DNA of 64,000 bases from Dryocosmus kuriphilus (lineage: Eukaryota; Arthropoda; Insecta; Hymenoptera; Cynipidae), in the NCBI GenBank assembly GCA_038277395.1, contig CM076190.1, positions 245,625,256 through 245,689,255 of the forward strand, given 5' to 3'. Shown here one piece after another: positions 11,400 to 20,334 of this stretch. Below the pieces are notes generated by a model. It worked only from the letters and a program-made list of their open reading frames with translations, had not been told where the DNA came from and made no database searches. How positions within the stretch are numbered: position 1 is the stretch's first letter; the number at the start of each line of letters is the position of its first letter. Position numbers and translations under genes: made by a program.

Positions 11400-13562
11400 C
11401 TTATCCTCTGATCCTCACCTGGGGAAAACCGACGCATGCGCAGGAGAACGGGTTCACCCATGGCCTGCCCATGCTACGCAGATAACGTAGACTACGTCCC
11501 ACCTAGTCACCCTTCTGTCCGGCGACTCCGACCCTCACCTGGAGAAAACGGACGCATGCGCAGGAGAACAGGTTCACCCGTGGTCTGTCCATGCGACGCA
11601 GAAGACGTGGAATAGGACCCACCTGGCCACCCTTCTATCCGGCGACTCCGACCCCCACTTGGGAGAGAACCGACGCATGCGCAGTTGAACGGGTTCACTC
11701 TTGGCCTTCCTATGCGACGCAGAAGACGTGGACTAGGTTCCACATAGCCACCCTTCTGTCCGGCGACTCCGATCCTCACCTGGAGGAAACCGGCGCATGC
11801 GCAGGTGAACGAGTTCACCCGTGGCCTGCCCATTCGACACAGAAGATGCGGACTAGGTCTCGCCTAGCCATCCTTCTGTCCGGCGACTCCGACCCTTACC
11901 TGGAGGAAACCAACGCGTGCGCAGGTGAACGGGTTCACCCGTGACCTGCCCATGTGACGCAGACGACGTGGACTAGGTTCCACCTAGCCACTTTTCTGTC
12001 CGGCGACTCTGACCCCCACTTGGGAGAGAACCGATGCATGCGCAGTTGAACGGATTCACCCGTCGCCTGCCCATGCGACACAGAAGACGTGGACTAGGTC
12101 CCACCTAGCCCCCTTCTGTTCGGAGACTCCGACCCCCACTTGGGAGAGAACCGATGCATACGCAGTTGAACGGGTTCACCCGTGGCCTACCCATTCGACA
12201 CAGAAGACGTGGACTAGGACCCACGTAGCCAACCCTCTGTTCGGCGACTCCGACCCTCACCTGGAGAAAATCGACGCATGCGCAGGTGAAAGGGTTAACC
12301 CGCGGCCTGCCCATGCGACGCATAAGACGTGGACTAGGTCTCACCTAGCCACCCTTCTGTCCAGCGACTCCGATCCTCACCTGGAGGAAACTGACGCATG
12401 CGCAAGTGAACGGGTTCGCTCGTGGCCTGCCTATGCGACGCAGAAGACGTGGACTAGGTTCCACTTAGCCAGCCTTCTGTCCCGCGACTCCGACCCTCAC
12501 CTGGAGGAAACCGACACGTGCGCAGGTTAACCGGTTTTACCCGTGACCTGCCCATGCGACGCAGAAGACGTGGACTAGGTCCCACCTAGCCACCCTTCTG
12601 TCCGGCGACTGCGACCACCACTCGGGAGAGAACCGACGCATGCGCAGTTGAACTGGTTCACCCGTGGCCTGCCCATGCGACACAGAATACGTGGACTAGG
12701 TCCCACCTAGCCCCCCTTCTGTCCGGCGACTCCGAAGCTCACCTGGAGAAAATCGACGCATGCGCAGGTGAAAGGGTTCACCCGTGGCCTGCCCATGCGA
12801 CGCATAAGACGTGGACTAGGTCTCACCTAGCCACCCTTCTGTCCGGCGACTCTGGTCCTCACCTGGAGAGAACCGATGCATGTGCAGGTGAACGCGTTCA
12901 CCCGTGGTCTGCCCATGCGACGCGGAAGACGTGGAGTAGGACCCACCTGGCCACCCTTCTGTCCGGCGACTCCGACCTTCACCTGGAGAAAACCGATGAA
13001 TGCGCAGGTGAACGGGTTCACACCTTGTCTGCCCATGCGAATCAGAAGACGTGGACTAGGTCCCACCTAGCCACCCTTCTGTGCGGCGTCTCCGGCCCTC
13101 ACCTGGAGAAAATCGACGCATGCGCAGGTGAACAGCTGCACCCGTGGCCTGCCCATGCGACGCAGAAGAAGTGGAATATGTCTCACCTAGCCACCCTTCT
13201 GTCCGGCGACTCCGATCCTCACCTGGAGAGAACCGATGCATGCGTAGGTGAACGGGTTCACCCGTGTCCTGCCCATGCGACACAGAATACGTGGACTAGG
13301 TCCCACCTAGCCCCCCTTCTGTCCGGCGACTCCGAACCTCACCTGGAGAAAATCGACGCATGCGCAGGTGAAGGATTCACCCGTGGCCTGCCCATGCGAC
13401 GCATAAGACGTGGACTAGGTCTCACCTAGCCACCCTTCTGTCCGGCGACTCTGGTCCTCACCTGGAGAGAACCGATGCATGTACAGGTGAACGTGTTCAC
13501 CCGTGGTCTGCCCATGCGACACGGAAGACGTGGAGTAGGTCCCGCCTGGCCACCCGTCTATC
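11400..13562. repeat. 120-bp satellite array, about 18 units
   Basis: Units begin with CCGGCGACTCCGA-like sequence at about 11521, 11641, 11762, 11882, 12002, 12123, 12243, 12363, 12483, 12604, 12724, 12844, 12964, 13084, 13204, 13324 and 13443, so the period is 120 bp with single-base drifts. Most units contain a GGTGAACGGGTTCACC inverted repeat and a GCGCAG box. Because 120 is a multiple of three, long open frames run on both strands, but they are repeat artefacts. At least three unit subtypes (CTGGAGAAAA, CTGGAGGAAA, TTGGGAGAGA) alternate, and 12661-12960 is nearly repeated at 13261-13560. Confidence 0.9.
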
Positions 13563-13894
13563 CGGCAACCTCCACCTGGACCAACAGACGTACTACCGTA
13601 GAAACCTGTAACTTCTTCCGGGAGCTTCGCCCCACCCGCCTGTACCGTACCGTTGTTTCTGGCAGAGGGTTGTCCGGAAGAACCCTCACCGTCACCGAAC
13701 TCCTCTGTAAAGAGACAAGTCTCTACCGACACCGTTTTCTTCCTGGAATGTTACAGAACCGACCACAACGAAGGAGTCTCGGCGTGCACACCCAGACACC
13801 GTTAGGCCCGCACCCGTCAAGCGCTAGACGCTCACGGAGCGACGCGTACCGGCCCCGTGGCCGCTATTAATATTTACGCCTCCGTACGATATAA

Positions 13895-14045
13895 TCGTTC
13901 ACACACTTCTCCAGATACACACCGTATTTTTATATCGATTCACACATACCACCACACGCACACAAGTTTGTACGGCGACACACTCACACTCACACCAACA
14001 TACACCTACTTACACACACAATCACACAAGCACACGCAATCAGCA
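13895..14045 (+). repeat. ACAC-rich low-complexity tract
   Basis: Irregular CACACA/CACTCA-rich sequence near the right end of the LTR-like insertion. The 64-codon frame across it is a compositional artefact. Confidence 0.7.
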
Positions 14046-14196
14046 ATGTAGCAAATAGGAAAGAATATACTCACACCTTTGATTTCTTTTGTACACCGTT
14101 GTTATTACTGCTAACCCTACTATTACATCCTAACCCTGGCTAGACTGATGCATCCGGAGGGGGAGATTTTAGATAGAAGGGATTTGCAGCATTACA

Positions 14197-14485
14197 CGGT
14201 CATCATCAACGGTTGTGAAACGTGGGCGGTGACGAAAGGAGAGAATAACGGGTTTAGAGTATTCGAAAATAAAGTACTTAGAAATATCTATTGCCGAAAG
14301 AGGGACGAAGAGGCTGGTGAAACTGAACAGCCAGAGACATCTAGGTAGAACGAGGGACAGATGGGAGAAAAACGTAAGGGACCATCTAAAAGAGCTAGAA
14401 CATGATTAACTAAACTGGATGGACGATGCACAGGACAGAGATGTTTGGCGGTTTCGGGTAAATGAGGCGATGAACTTCCGAGTAC
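14197..14485 (+). pseudogene. RTE ORF C-terminal remnant (continuation after the insertion)
   Basis: The frame GCETWAVTKGENNGFRVFENKV (split here as GCETWAVTK and FRVFENKVLRNIY) matches positions 42830-42900 of the second RTE copy. Beyond the TAG near 14347 the family's C-terminal tail continues, with WEKNVRDHLKELEHD-like and DAQDRDVWRF-like segments. It ends in an AT-rich simple repeat, as RTE 3' ends do. The block proves that 11031-14196 is an insertion into a once continuous RTE. Confidence 0.8.
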
Positions 14486-14842
14486 TAGCTGCTAAATAAT
14501 TATAATAATAATTGATGGTCTCTGTTTCTGGGTCAATACGTGCTAATTTTCCTGCCTTTTCATGTATAAGGTACATTATTGTGTTTACTATTTTCTTATT
14601 ACATATTCAGGTCTCAAAGGTATAATATGGTGGCGACTTCACAGAACTGGCATGGATTGGTGCTCAGTTTTGTTTGTCGACTACTTTCTTTATTTTGTCT
14701 TGGATACTTCGTTTTTCTCAGCATGCTTTTACAAGGATTTAAAGTTGCGGATGGCCCTGAAACCTTTTAAGCAAATTAGTGTTTGATGTAGCGTTAATCA
14801 CAAACTAAGAGATAGTATACTTCAAACAAGATTTTTAGCTGA

Positions 14843-15395
14843 ATGTATAAGGAACAAAAAATTTTCCTTTTTGCTAGAAAATTTAAAGATTACAGATTTC
14901 GTAGTAACTTTTGCAATAGAAAATTCAAAGTGGCCTTGAGTAAGTTTAACATTTCAGTGGTCAATTTACTTCACATATATCTTTCTAACAATGTTAATTT
15001 TTTTAAATCTAAGGTTTTGAAATAGAAAAAGGAATTGGAATTTTGTTTGGGAGAAAATGAGGTTTTTGATCTTCTAAAATATCAGATTTTCCTTAATGAT
15101 ACATTTTTTAATAGTGATGTGAGACATGACAACAAGCTTTTTAAATTGATCGAAAATCAAACTAATGTTCAAGAACGAAATTTACACAACATTCTTTATG
15201 AAGGGGAGAAAGATCCTTAGTTTGCGAATTTGTCAGGTGCTCAGATTTCTGACTCAGTGCGGGATATTTTGAGATTGGGTAGAGACTTCAGCAACTGTGC
15301 AACTGAACTTAAGTTGAAGAAAATGATAGAAATTTTTAAGGACTTTGAAGTGGGCATGCATAAGCTACCAATATTTGATATTATTACTTTTAATT
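14843..15395 (+). pseudogene. Probable Penelope-like element N-terminal fragment
   Basis: Three plus-strand frames in tandem (14843-15025, 15035-15220, 15230-15395) are separated only by stop codons and give a Lys/Phe/Asn-rich chain that ends in NLSGAQISDSVRDILRLG-RDF. NLS-x6-L-x-LG-x-x-F resembles the conserved motif just before the reverse transcriptase fingers in PLEs. No RT catalytic motif follows: after about 15395 similarity is lost. I infer a truncated PLE start with at least two stops. The alternative is a chance match in AT-rich DNA. The preceding 14516-14842 shows nothing recognisable. Confidence 0.4.
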
Positions 15396-15774
15396 TTGAT
15401 TTGTTTTCTTTTTTTGCCTTGATAAGCGTATTACGTGTGCACTGAAAGGTTGGCGGCATGGCATCTAATTGTTTTTTGGTTGGGGTTTTAAACATAGTTG
15501 AAACAAAAGAAGAGGAGGGAAAGAAAAATCAAGGAAGGGGATTTAGCTGGTTGTCTTCCCTTTCCGTCCTTGGTTCTTGTTTTTCTTGTTTGAATTTTTG
15601 CTACAAGCCTTTTCAAATTTTGTAGGTTGATTGGTCCGAATTTGATAACCAAGTTTTCTCCTTGAATAAAAACTTTTTATTTGAATTTTGACATTGGACG
15701 TTAAAAGAGTATTTTAGGCTTAGATAATTTCTAATTCTTCTTTATTTGAAGGGTCATTCTTTGATCTTCAGAAT

Positions 15775-16720
15775 TTATGGTGAAATTTCCAATTTTTCAC
15801 CTTTTTTTTTACATTCTCATCAGAAGAGGTATCAGATTTATGTAAAATTTTACTTACTTCACGGATTTCATGAAATATCCACGTTTTGAGATCTCCTGAA
15901 TCCGAAAAAACGGGTTTTACGACGGTGTCGGTCTGTCTGTTGTCGTTGTTGTCGTTGTCGTCGTCGTCGTTGGAACCTGTTCCCACGATAACTTTCGAAG
16001 GACGAATCGGATTGGAGTGCGCTTTGGTACACTTCTTTAAGGGGTAAAAATAAAGGACGAGTTCGTTAACCAGTGGTTTTTGAACAATGGTTACGGTTTT
16101 ATCCATCAAAAACGGTTTTTATAAAATCAAAAAATCCATTTTCCGGCTAAACTATGAGAGATACAAAAAAAATGTATGAAAGTAAAATTGTTCGCCTCAA
16201 AAAGATCTACAAATTTTCTTTTTATCATTTTTTTGAGGAGACGCGCAGTTTTTGAGTTATTCGTGAAACATGTTATGAAATATAAAGAAAACCACTTTTC
16301 AGCAAAACTATGCAAGATATGAGAAAATATTAACAAGCAGAATTGTTCACCTTGAAAAGAGCTAAAAAATTTATTTATAAGACTCATCCTTTTACTTTTA
16401 AGAATCGAAATCCTGTATTGTGGAAATTTGGAAAATCACTAAAAAAACTTTAACAATCTGCAATGTGTTTTAAAAAAATGTAATTATCGAGCGCGAAGCG
16501 TGCGTGTCATGATGAGAATGTATTCCTTGAGGGCGACTGAGCCTTAAGTAAAATAATTTCTTTTGTAATTTTTAATTTAAAGGTTTATACGATCCAGAAA
16601 CGCTGGGCGCGTAGCGCGAGGTGAATAATGTATCGAGCGCAAAGCGCGAGTGCCAAAAGAGGCGCGCCTTAGGCGCGCTCATAATTCGCGCAAAGCGCGA
16701 GATGAGAATATGCCCGCAAA
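15775..16720 (+). mobile_element. Dispersed repeat family (CTGTCTGT / GCGCGAAGCGCG type), copy A
   Basis: In order: ACATTCTCATCAG head, CACGTTTTGAGATCTCCTGAATCCG, GTCTGTCTGT plus a (GTCGTT)n-like run, CACGATAACTTTCGAAGG, AACCAGTGGTTTTTGAACAA, ATCCATTTTCCGGCTAAACTATG, repeated TCTACAAATTTT blocks, AATCGAAATCCTGTATTGT, and a terminal cluster of GAGCGCGAAGCGTGCG-like hairpins. The same order recurs in copies C (18376) and D (32085). The minus-strand frame over the (GTCGTT)n run is a repeat artefact. Mechanism and class are unknown. Confidence 0.7.
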
Positions 16721-16734
16721 AAGGGCACATTTTC

Positions 16735-17711
16735 TATCTTTTCGTCATTTTCACCCCAATTTGAATCAAGATAACCAATAAGGCGATCATTATAATTGCC
16801 TTCCACATAAGTCAATTTAATATCTATTGATCCTTCGAGGTATCTGCATAAGTATCCTTTTTAAACATTGCCATAATTCCTTATTATTTTTAGTCAAACA
16901 CCTACTCAAAATATTGACGGCTGAGCTTAGATCAGGTCGTGTACATAACATCACGTACATCAAATATCCGATAAGATTTCGATATACTACATAGATATTT
17001 TTAGGAACATGTCCTCTATCTAAAGTGTAAATACAAATGTCAACAGAAGAATTTTTAAAGCCTTTGTCAAGAAGAACTTTTTCGAACATTTCAAACCAAC
17101 ACCTAGCTGCTTGTTTTAACCCATATATGGCTTTATTCAATCTACAAACTTGACTTGCCTCGCATTTTACTCCCTCAGGAACTCTGATATAAATTTCCTC
17201 TTTTAATATTCCATTTAGAAACGCAGTTTTTACATCCATATTATGTACTAGTAAATTGAATTGATTTGAAAAAGCCAGTACTAATCTCAAAACTTGAAAT
17301 TCTAGCAACTGGTACAAAGGTTTTATTATAATCTGTCAAGTACTTTTGACTAAAGCCGCGGGCAACAACTCGAGCTTTATATTTAAACGGTTTTCCAAAT
17401 TCATCATTTTTAATAGTGAATACCCATGTACAATCATCAATATTTTTATTTTCAGGCTTTGGTACTAAGACCCAAACTTTATTAAATAATAATGAATTAA
17501 TTTCGTCTTTAATAGCTTGCTCCCATTGAGCTCTATTTTCACTATTTTCAATTTCATAAAAAGTACTAAGAATTTTATAAACTATTGATTGAGTGCACAT
17601 GAGATAATCATCTAGTGTGTTATCTTCATTATAATATTTACGTGTTTGATGCTTGATCCTATCACTCCTTCTAGGTTCATACAATAAAAATAAAAATTTG
17701 ACTTCCCCATT
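16735..17711 (-). pseudogene. Copia-type pol remnant (reverse transcriptase) with internal deletion
   Basis: Frame 17720-17241 encodes a copia RT start (AQWEQAIKDEINSLLFNKVW, WVFTIKNDEFGKP, KARVVARGFSQ-x5-DY-x-TF-PVAR). Frame 17317-16817 continues with MDVKTAFLNG, EEIYIRVPEG and NKAIYGLKQAARCWFE, all canonical RVT_2 motifs, then jumps straight to LIGYLMYVMLCTRPDLSSAV. The YVDD catalytic segment that should lie between YTLDRGH and the GYLMY block is missing. A frame change near 17300 also breaks it. Gag, integrase and LTRs are absent. The fragment is bounded almost exactly by repeat copies A and B. Confidence 0.85.
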
Positions 17712-18375
17712 TTTCATCAAATCTCCACGTTTTAAGACCCCCTAAGTCAGAAAAAACCGTTTTTAGAAAGGCGTCTGTCTGTTTTTATCGTCTTTGTCGT
17801 CATCGTTGTTGTCGTCGTTATCGTCGTTGTTGTCGTTGTCGTGGTTATCGACGTCTGTTCCCACGATAACTATTGGAGAACTAATCGAATTGAATTGCGC
17901 TGTGGCAAACTTCTTTCAGCGGTAAAAGGAAAGGACAAGTTCGTTAACCAGCGGTTTTTGAACAACGGTTATGGTTTTATCCATCGAAAACGGTTTTTGC
18001 AAAATCAAAAAATCCATTTTCCGGTTAAACTATGAGAGATACAAAAAAAATATAAGAATCTAAAATTGTTCATCTCAAAAAAAATCTACAAATTTTGTCT
18101 TAACCGTTTCTTGACCAAATGAATGTTTTTTGTTTTGATCGAGAAAACACTTTTAAAAATAGAGAACTGTGGTTTCCTGACTAAATATTCCAAATACAAA
18201 AAAAAAATGATAAAAAACAAAGTTGTTCAAATCAAAGAGATCTACAAATTTCGTTCTAACAATTTTTTGATTAAATGTACAGTTTTTGTTTTAATCGAAA
18301 AAACGTGATAAAAATCAAAAATTCAAATTTCTTGCCAAAATATACAAAGTACGAAAAAAAATTATAATAAACCAA
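17712..18375 (+). mobile_element. Dispersed repeat family, copy B (3'-truncated)
   Basis: Starts with the shared ATCAAATCTCCACGTTTTAAGACC block, then CTGTCTGTTTTTATCG, a (GTCGTT)n run, CACGATAACTATTGGAG, AACCAGCGGTTTTTGAACAA and AAATCCATTTTCCGG, then three TCTACAAATTT blocks. It stops before the GCGC hairpin tail and runs straight into copy C. Confidence 0.7.
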
Positions 18376-19620
18376 ATTTTTACATTTTCACCAGAAATGG
18401 TACTAGATTTATGTAAAATTTGACTTTTGCGGATTTCATGAAATCTCCACGTTTTGAGACCTCCTGAATCCGAAAAAACGGGTTTTGCGACGGTGTCTGT
18501 CTGTCTGTTGTCGTCTTCGTTGTCATTGTCTTCGGACTAATCGGATTGGAGTACACTTTGGTACACTTCTTTAGGGGTTAAAAAGAAAGGACGGGTTCGT
18601 TTACCAGCGGTTTTTGACCAACGGTTATTGTTTTATCCAACAAAAACTGTTTTCACAAAATAAAACAATCCATTTTTCGGCTAAACTATGTGAGATGCAA
18701 AAAAAATGTTAGAAAGTAAAATTGTTCAGCTTAAAAAAATCTACAAATTTTGTCTTCACCTTTTTTTGATGAAATTAACTGTTTTTGTTTTAATCAACAA
18801 AAAGCTATTAAAATTAAAAAACTCTGGTTTTCTGCCAAAATATTGAAGAACAAATACAAAAAAAATGGTAAAGAACAATGTTATTTAATTTAAAAAGTTC
18901 TACAAATTTTCTTTTAACCATTTTTTGATAAAATGCACGGTTTTTGTTTTAATCGATAAAACGTTGTTAAAAATCCAGATTTTCAAATTTCCCACCAAAC
19001 TGTGCAAGATACGGAAGAATAATAATAAAGAAAGTTATTCACATTAAAAAGGTCTACAAATTTTCTCTCTATCATTTTTGTGAGCAGACGCGTAGTTTTT
19101 GAGTTATTCGTGAAATATGTTATGAAATATAAAGAAAACCACTTGTCAGAAAAACTATACAAGATATAAGAAAATATTAACAAGCAGAATTGTTCACCTT
19201 GGAAAGAGCCACAGAATTTATTTATAAGACTCATCTTTTTACTTTTAAGAATCGAAATCCTGTATTGTGAAAATTTGGAAAATCACAAAGAGCTTTACCA
19301 ATCTAGAATGTGTTTTAAAAAAACGTAATTACCGAGCGCGAAGCGCGGGTGTCATGATGAGAATGTATTCCTTAAGGGCGATAGAGCCTTAAGTAAAATG
19401 ATTTCTTTTGTGATTTTAAATTTAAAGGTATATACGATCCATAAACACCGAGCGCGTAGCGCGAGGTGGATGATCTATCGAGCGCGAAGCGCGAGTGCCG
19501 TAAAGAGCGTATCCGGCGCGAAGCGCGAGTGCCAACAGACGCGCGCCCTAGGTGCGCTCATACATCGGGCGAAGCGCGCGATGAGAATGTGCCCGCGAAG
19601 CGGGCAGATATTTTGTAAAT
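18376..19620 (+). mobile_element. Dispersed repeat family, copy C (near full length)
   Basis: Begins with ACATTTTCACCAGAAATGG and the CACGTTTTGAGACCTCCTGAATCCG block and ends with the hairpin cluster at 19335-19610 (CGAGCGCGAAGCGCGGG, GAGCGCGTAGCGCGAGG, CCCGCGAAGCGGGC). It lacks most of the (GTCGTT)n run. About 1.25 kb, this length and order define the family together with copy D. The following 19620-19800 shows nothing recognisable. Confidence 0.75.
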
Positions 19621-19810
19621 GGTTTTGAATGATGTTTGAAGCATAACATGAATATAGTTTTAAAGATTTTGAAAAGGCCCTTGCAAATCCGTTCTCAAAA
19701 AAAATCTAGACCTATTTTATCCCACGAAAATTGCAAGTGAAGTTGAGACTAGAATTTTGTTCTTAACGTTTCGGGAAATTTCCTAAGAATCTTTAAAATG
19801 AGGTATTATA

Positions 19811-20165
19811 CCGGGTGTCTAAAAAGTCCCGGGACGGTTGGATATTTCCTCAGGTAAAAAATTTCTCAAAAAAGTGAAGGTCATTCCTGAAGTAAATTTC
19901 AACGAGGAATTCAATGGTGACATTCATTTTGACCTTGAAGTTGACCTTCACTGCTTTTTGAAGGTCAACTTTGTTTTCTTAAATGGAAACCCCCTTTTTT
20001 TACATCTGCAATCGATAGAGCGAAAAATTCTACGTTTAGGTACGTACCCAAGTCATAGGTCAATTGTAACGTTCAAGGTCAGTTAGAGGTTATTTGAAAT
20101 TAACAAAGTTTTCCAAGAGGTCAGTGTAATTCCTGAAGTAAATTTCAACGAGAAATTCATTGGTG
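19811..20165 (+). repeat. CCGGGTGTCTAAAAAGTCCCGGGAC repeat fragment
   Basis: Starts with a self-complementary-looking CCGGGTGTC...GTCCCGGGAC head. It contains alternating AAGGTCA/TGACCTT motifs (19875-19970) and a second partial copy of the TTCCTGAAGTAAATTTCAACG segment (19890-19915 and 20131-20155). It looks like a transposon end. Class unresolved; no coding capacity. Confidence 0.45.
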
Positions 20166-20334
20166 AGCTCTGTAACAAACAATATATAGTTTTTAATTGC
20201 TCTAAGTAGCTATTTACCATACTTTCCTGCCTTCATTTTTTACTGAACTACTCAGTAACTTCAGCGAAATCTACATATTTCCTTTAAAACTTTTCTTTCA
20301 TTTTACAGATTGGACAGACTGACAAGTCGCTCTT

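Larger units (their letters stand above)
11031..14196. mobile_element. LTR-like insertion (solo LTR or coding-less element) with CGGT target duplication
   Basis: The insertion starts TGTAACGAGGCGTTACA (11031-11047, a perfect palindrome around AGG) and ends ATTACA (14191-14196), giving TG...CA termini. It is flanked by CGGT at 11027-11030 and 14197-14200. Removing it and one CGGT restores the RTE order seen at 42800-42840. A 4-bp duplication and TG/CA ends are typical of gypsy-group and related LTR elements. The 3166 bp contain no gag or pol frame; most is a 120-bp tandem array. It is either a very long solo LTR or a non-autonomous element. Orientation is not determined. Confidence 0.65.
9620..14515 (+). 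mobile_element. RTE-type non-LTR retrotransposon, 5' truncated and interrupted
   Basis: The left part (9620-11030) and right part (14197-14515) align in order with the second RTE copy at 37280-43285: shared CTCGAGATTAGTAAAA at the start, RT motifs, and a 3' tail of short ATT/AAT repeats (14495-14515). The endonuclease domain is missing, as expected from 5' truncation during target-primed reverse transcription. An LTR-like element (11031-14196) sits inside it with a CGGT duplication. Confidence 0.85.

Noticed and set aside
11072..13870. Several long open frames on both strands in the 120-bp array
   Set aside because: The 120-bp period is a multiple of three, so frames stay open by repetition; the two strands give similar tandem peptides and no domain.
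15768..16109. Asp/Asn-rich frames over (GTCGTT)n tracts here, at 32075-32416, 35808-36011 and 36478-36756
   Set aside because: They arise from the microsatellite in the dispersed repeat; no conserved start or domain.
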